Assembly (NCBI RefSeq): GCF_021018805.1
Contig: NC_086283.1
Span: 57,923,775 to 57,987,774, forward strand
Source of the DNA: Prinia subflava
Taxonomy: Eukaryota; Chordata; Aves; Passeriformes; Cisticolidae
Direction: 5' to 3'
Length of the DNA stretch: 64,000 nucleotides
Numbering within the stretch: position 1 is the first letter of the stretch; every line of letters begins with the position of its first letter. Below, piece after piece: positions 39,401-45,400 of this stretch. The notes beneath the pieces are model-generated. The model saw only the letters and a program-made list of their open reading frames with translations, ran no database searches and had not been told where the DNA came from. Both the position numbers and the translations under genes were made by a program.

Positions 39401-42400
39401 CTTTCTAAACCCTGTGTCTATGAAATGTCTTAAAGGACCACTAAATGTATTGGCTTTACTGAAATATCCCCTCTCCCTGTAGCACTGACAGTTGTTATAG
39501 CATTAAAGTAGGAGTTACATTCAAAAGCTGTCCTGCTTCTCTGTGAGTCTCCTCAAGAGACTCTCCTCAAGGAGAATGCTCAGAGCTGGCATGCAGTTTT
39601 GAGCATTCCATAAGTAGCATATCTCATTCTCACCTAATAGCTCATGTGAGTAAGTGGGGAATCATTTGGAAGTATAAGGGATGGCAGTTACACCTTTAGA
39701 TGGGATACGACGTTTTTCAGGAGTTAGTGGCGGCACCTTTGTGTGCTTTTAAATATGACTTTTTCATTTAGATGTCATGGTGTATAGAAAAGTGATTTTT
39801 ATCCATGGAGCTATAGATTTTTAACCTTTTCCCAGAAAAAAATCACTCCACTCTTCCTGTATCCTGCTCTTCAATTGTGTGCATTCATTTGTGTGTCACA
39901 CCTCAAAGAGTGTTAGTTGGCCTAGAGGCCCCTTTATCACAAGGGGCTTGTGTTAGGCAGACCTGCAGTTTGAAGTGGCCTGTGTAGCACCCAGACTGCT
40001 GAATGATAAAGAGCACCATTCAAGGAGCACTGCTGCTTTCTGCTTACTGACTGTGTTGTCAGGAGCAGCAGCATGCCCTAGACCTGTACCTGAGCTAGTC
40101 CTTTTGGTCAGGAGACATAAGCTGCTAAATTCATAGCATTTCCTGCACATGAAAATACCTTATCTATGAAGTGTGTGTGATGTTTTAAAATAGAAATGAA
40201 GGAATTCCAGTGGTACAACCCTTCTGAGTCCAGTTTAAGACTGCATAACTGTTACTGAGAAATTTAGCTTTGTAGCTGACAATGTGGTACACGTTCTGCT
40301 GATTTTGGCAAATATGTATATTTGTATGTTATGATGGTTTTCTTAAACATGAAGACATTTCTTTTTTCTTCTGTAGGCAATTTGACGCCAGAGCCACCTA
40401 AAATATCATCATCTACAAGCCACCCAGACCTCTTAAGCGGATGGGATTCTTGGGCAGATTCCTCAACAACCAGCAATGTAGCATCACCACAGCTAAAGCC
40501 TGTTTGTGAAGGTATGATGAAATTCAATTTTTCCATTAGAGGAATACTCCAGACTGGGTCAGTTTAATCACCTGAAACTGCTGAACACTTCTTCAGGCAT
40601 TTTTGCTTTGCTGCTTAAAAAGTGCTCCTTTAGTAAGGCACTTCTGTAGTTTTTTCAGATTTAAGTTCAAAACACAGGAATGAAATTGTTTCAATTCTCT
40701 AAAGTAATGGTGATTCTTATTATGGGAAAAGATGTTGTGAAGTGGAATGTTGGGGAGGTTTTCATGAGGTGTTGTGGAGATAGTACTTTTATTCTTTCTC
40801 TCAATTTCCAAACAGACTGAGTACATGATGTGTCTTCTTATTATGCAGGCCAAGCTTTTACCACTGGAAGCCAGTCCAGTGTGTCCTCAGGTTTGTCGTC
40901 CAGTCAGGCGAAAGCTTCAAACTTTGATCCTTTTGCTGACCTTGCCAGTCTGGGATCTGGTCTTCCAGGTAAGTCCTTACTTTTGATAGACTGTATTTAA
41001 TGTCTCCACTGTTTAATTTGCTTCTTGTACCAATAAATGTTACTGACAGCCTGTAAAGGAAAGTGTTTCCTTTTAACTGTTAATGACCGACTTGAGATAT
41101 TTGCTGAGAGCTGGTGAGTAACAAGACAAGATTGCATCTTCCAGATATTTTTTGAAATATTCAGAGTAATATTTCAGAAGATAATTACAGCTGTGATATA
41201 AGAACAGTAAAAATAATTAATGCTTCAGAATCTAGTTGAGATGGTAAGAGAAACCAGGAGTTGCTGATTCAGTAACTGAGCATGAGGCTTCTTACCTAGC
41301 ATTGATTATTACTTTTCTTGAAGGATTTAAAATGAAAGCAGGATTAAATTAGTTAAATATTTTAGTTCCAAAGTGACAGTTAATTCAGTACTTTCCTTTG
41401 AATTTAGTAGACTTTCATAGTTCTGCTATTCACATCTACCATGTTTGTAAGATGACCACAAATCAAGCCCATGTGTTGCACAGCAGTACCAAAAGCATTA
41501 TGAACATCTGTCAGTTTGCAGTAGAGGGCACAAGGAGTTCTGGAAGATAAGACACATTGGACAGTAACTCTTTTTCCAGGGTGTTTTATTGGCCTGAAAT
41601 TCAGGAATTAGCCCTGCAGCATTCACAAAAGAGCTGAGGTCCTTGCATTTCAGAACCCACACTGCCATAAAAAATGTGACCTGCTGCTCAGAGTACAAGG
41701 AATAATTCAGAACAGCCTAGTGTCCCTGAATTGCACAAACCTGCTTTTCCCTTAGCTTGGAACTGATGGAGGTTTTACCCTGTTGCCTTGGCAGTAAGCA
41801 CTGTGTATTGAACTGAGTACCAGTGGAATTCTTGTAGAAACACCAGGTAGCATGCAGTGTTTGACTTCTTGATGTTGCTTGGGCATAAGCGCTGCAAAAT
41901 TCTGGTGTTGAAGCAGTACCAATGAGGCTACTTTGCAGTAAAAAAAATTCAAAAATTTCCTAGTTTAATAATTCAGTTTAATACATGTTGTTGAATCTGC
42001 AGATAGCGTGACAGTAAAAACAGTCAATTTATCTTTGACTTGAAGTTGCAGGTGTAGCTCACACTGAATCTGATGAAAGAAATTGAACTAATTTTAGTAG
42101 GACTTAGGTCAATTCATTACTCTTTAAGTTAGCTTTCAATAGGAAAAATTATAGCATTAAGAAATAGCCAGATGTCACTGTCCTAGTTAACATTCTTAGG
42201 CTTGGAATGAATTTTCAAGGCACCACAAGAACTGGAATTCAGTTTTGGAATACCACACTGTGTTGTATTTTTCATAGTTTTTCGGCTGCCACGTAGATGA
42301 TGTTGTTCTAAGAAAGTGCAAGCTGCTTGCTGCAAGAAATATGAATGCTATATAAACCCAAAAGAAATAGTAGGTAAAAGTAGTTAATACTGGTGTATTA

Positions 42401-45400
42401 GGCTGCTGGTAGGATACCAATGGTGTTCTGTGCTGGTTGGTGTTATCACACTATTCTTTAAGAATGGACTATAAGACATTAGGAGTGTGGTGTTGAAAAG
42501 CTGCTGTGAACAGTGAGGCATTGACTTGTCTTACAGGAAGAATTTGTTGTCCTTGAAAAGTGCAGTAATGAATTTCAAAGCAATAATGCTTTGAAAGAAT
42601 AGGTGAAAGAGATAATTTTTCAGTATGCAGAGTTGTTTGCACTGACTAGTAACTATTCTTTTTTCTGTAAATTTCACAAGTTTTCAATAACTGAAAACTG
42701 AGTTGACTGCAGCTGAGTGATTTCATGAAGAAGCAGCGCATTCCTAGATTTTATTAGGTGTTGTACAATACAGGCTTTTGTCAGGTGTGGTATTTGAAGA
42801 TACAGTATGGTATCTTACATGTGGCCCTAGGGAGACATCCTCTTGCTCAAGTTAGAAGTATGAGCAGCCACTACAAAAGGGAGGCATCAGGAGAGCTGAA
42901 GTGTGAGGAGCCATTTTTGAAAGATCAAATCAAGTTTACATTGCTGTGTATAACCCAGACAAGCTTGGCCTATGCCACAGGGGGGTGATTGCAGTATCTC
43001 CTTCAGGCTGCAGTGCTTTTCTTACATGCAATATATTCCCTGTGAATGCTGCTGTAGAATAATCTCATCTTCCTTAAAGGTAGTGCAAGGAATCACTACA
43101 GACTTTGAAAGCATTCATTGGAAAATATTCTCAGTCTGTTACCACTTTTTGTAATTAGTTTTTTATTATGCACTTCATAATAGCAGAAATATAATGTAGT
43201 GGGATGCAGAACTACTGTCACAACCATATTATCTCCTGGTCTGACATGTGCCTGACCCTTCAGATAAGGGTGCATGTTTTTTGTTAAAACTGACAGTTGA
43301 GACCTTCAGTTCTAGGAGAAGACTTTCAGTAAAGCCTCCAGCTCCTGCCTTCCAAATTACTTGTTAATGAGACTCTTAACTTCATTTTACCCACACTTTC
43401 CTGTTACATTTTCTTTTGAATGGTGTTATCACTGTGAGCTATGTGGTTATATGTCAAGACCAAACTGTCTTACTTGTATTTAACAGATGACAGCATTGAA
43501 CTGAACGACTAATTTAGTATTTATTGTTAGGTTCATCCACTGCTGGCCTCTTGGGTGGTGGATTTAGTCAGAAGACTGCTCCATCTCAGAAGCTGGGAAA
43601 TCAGTGGCAGAAATCCCCCAAACCACAAAATACTTCATGGCAGTCCCAGACTAAGTCCAGTACAGCAGCTAAGCCCAACTACACGGTAAACTTGAGTGTT
43701 ATTGGAGGACGAGAAGAAAGAGGAGTCAGAGCCCCAAGCTTTGGTAAGTTTTCTGAATGTGTATTACTTATGTCCCATGTGAAGTTAGTTGGGTGTACCG
43801 TTACCTGTAGAAGCTCTTCTACCTTCATATTTTTATTTATGTTTAAGTTGTGTCTAGTAGAAAGCAGACAAACATGTAGCAGATCTGGTATCCTGCCTTT
43901 CCAAAGCTATCCCAGTATAGAACAGACAAGTTGACGATGGCACAAGTATATGCAAGTTTGGGCATAAAGTCTCAAGGCTATAATTACTCACCCATATGGG
44001 CACTGTTTTTGTATCAGTGAGTTTAGAAAGGTAAATTTGATCCATTAGGGGAGAGATGGTTGATAATGTTGCATCATGTTAGTCTGTTTGTGATACAAAG
44101 GTAAAGGGTTACAGTGTTTTTCATAGCTGAAGAAGAGTAGCTTGTTGTGAGAGAGACTGAGGTTAAAATTCCTGAAAATTTTTAGTGTGTGAAAGAGACC
44201 TGGGGACAGGACCAAATGGAATCATACAGTCTTTTAACATGTTCCAACTGAGTAGGCAAACTTGGAGTTATAGAGGTAGACTTGGCTTCTTCTGTATGAA
44301 CTTTCTTGGACATTTTTATTTTCTGGTGTGTTGGTATTAGAATTATGCCTCCCGTAAACTGGTATATAAGTGAACAGCAGGCGCTTCTTTAATTTGGAAT
44401 TACTCTGTTGGTCTATATGTGGAAACAGGTGTGAGGATGGAGAGGCAGTGGGCATAGGTTGCAGCATGGGAAAGTCTGTAAGAACAAGGGAAAAAAATCA
44501 ATTGGCATGATGAAATGCTGAAACAGGTTGTTGTAATTCCTCTCCCTTAAAAACCAATGGACCTCACCTGGACAAGGACCTAACAAATGTACCTGGTTGT
44601 CCCTGCTTTGAGTGGGAATTGTACTAGACAACAGCCAGAGGCTTCTTCAGAGTTCAGTTATTCTACAGGTCTCTGAAATTTGTGGGTTCTGTAACAAATA
44701 TTCGTTGGTATTTTACCCCTTCATTATTCTGGATAAGTTTCAACATGCTTAGATGTTGACTACATGCTTTCAATGATAGTATTGAGTATATCATTACTTG
44801 AAAAGTGCTGTATAGCATTTGGAACTAACTTACAGTGGAAAAACGGAGCCATTTCCAAAATCATGGATAGATGTGTGCTCCCTCAAATCTACTCAGTTTT
44901 TTAAAAAAGGGGAACATGCAAGTGTTTAGTCAGAGGTTAACATGTGAGGTTGTCTGCTCTGCTCAACTGAAAGTTTTTTAAAGATCCCTTTTATTTCTCT
45001 CCTTCTTAGTTTTGTGGCTTTTGGTGTTACTGAAGGACATTTATCATGGTATATGGCATAATAAATGCCATCCAGGTGTATCTAAGGGAAATATATTTCC
45101 CCTGTTAATGTATTCTCCTGTGAAACCTTTCAGTTAGTGGTTTTTTTTCTTTTCATAGGTCAAAAGCCAAAAGTTTCAGAAAATGACTTTGAGGATCTCT
45201 TATCTAATCAAGGATTTTCAGCGAAATCTGATAAAAAGGGACCAAAGACAATTGCTGAGATGAGAAAACAAGAGATGTCTAAAGATATGGACCCCTTGAA
45301 ACTCAAGGTTTGTTTAACAGTGATTTTGATTTAAGTGAAAATCTGATCTTATGCTTAGAACTGCTGATAATGGAGCAGAAGGATACAATGACTAACAGAG

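Larger units (their letters stand above)
33573..40376 (+). other. GAK intron, 6.8 kb
   Basis: Holds a possible degraded dispersed repeat (about 34430-34780), a sense CR1 (about 35235-35976) and the 24-bp minisatellite (38281-38535). There is also a 15-bp near-perfect doublet, aatatgatacagcaa, at about 38886-38916. The segments 36000-38200 and 38950-40370 show nothing else. Confidence 0.8.
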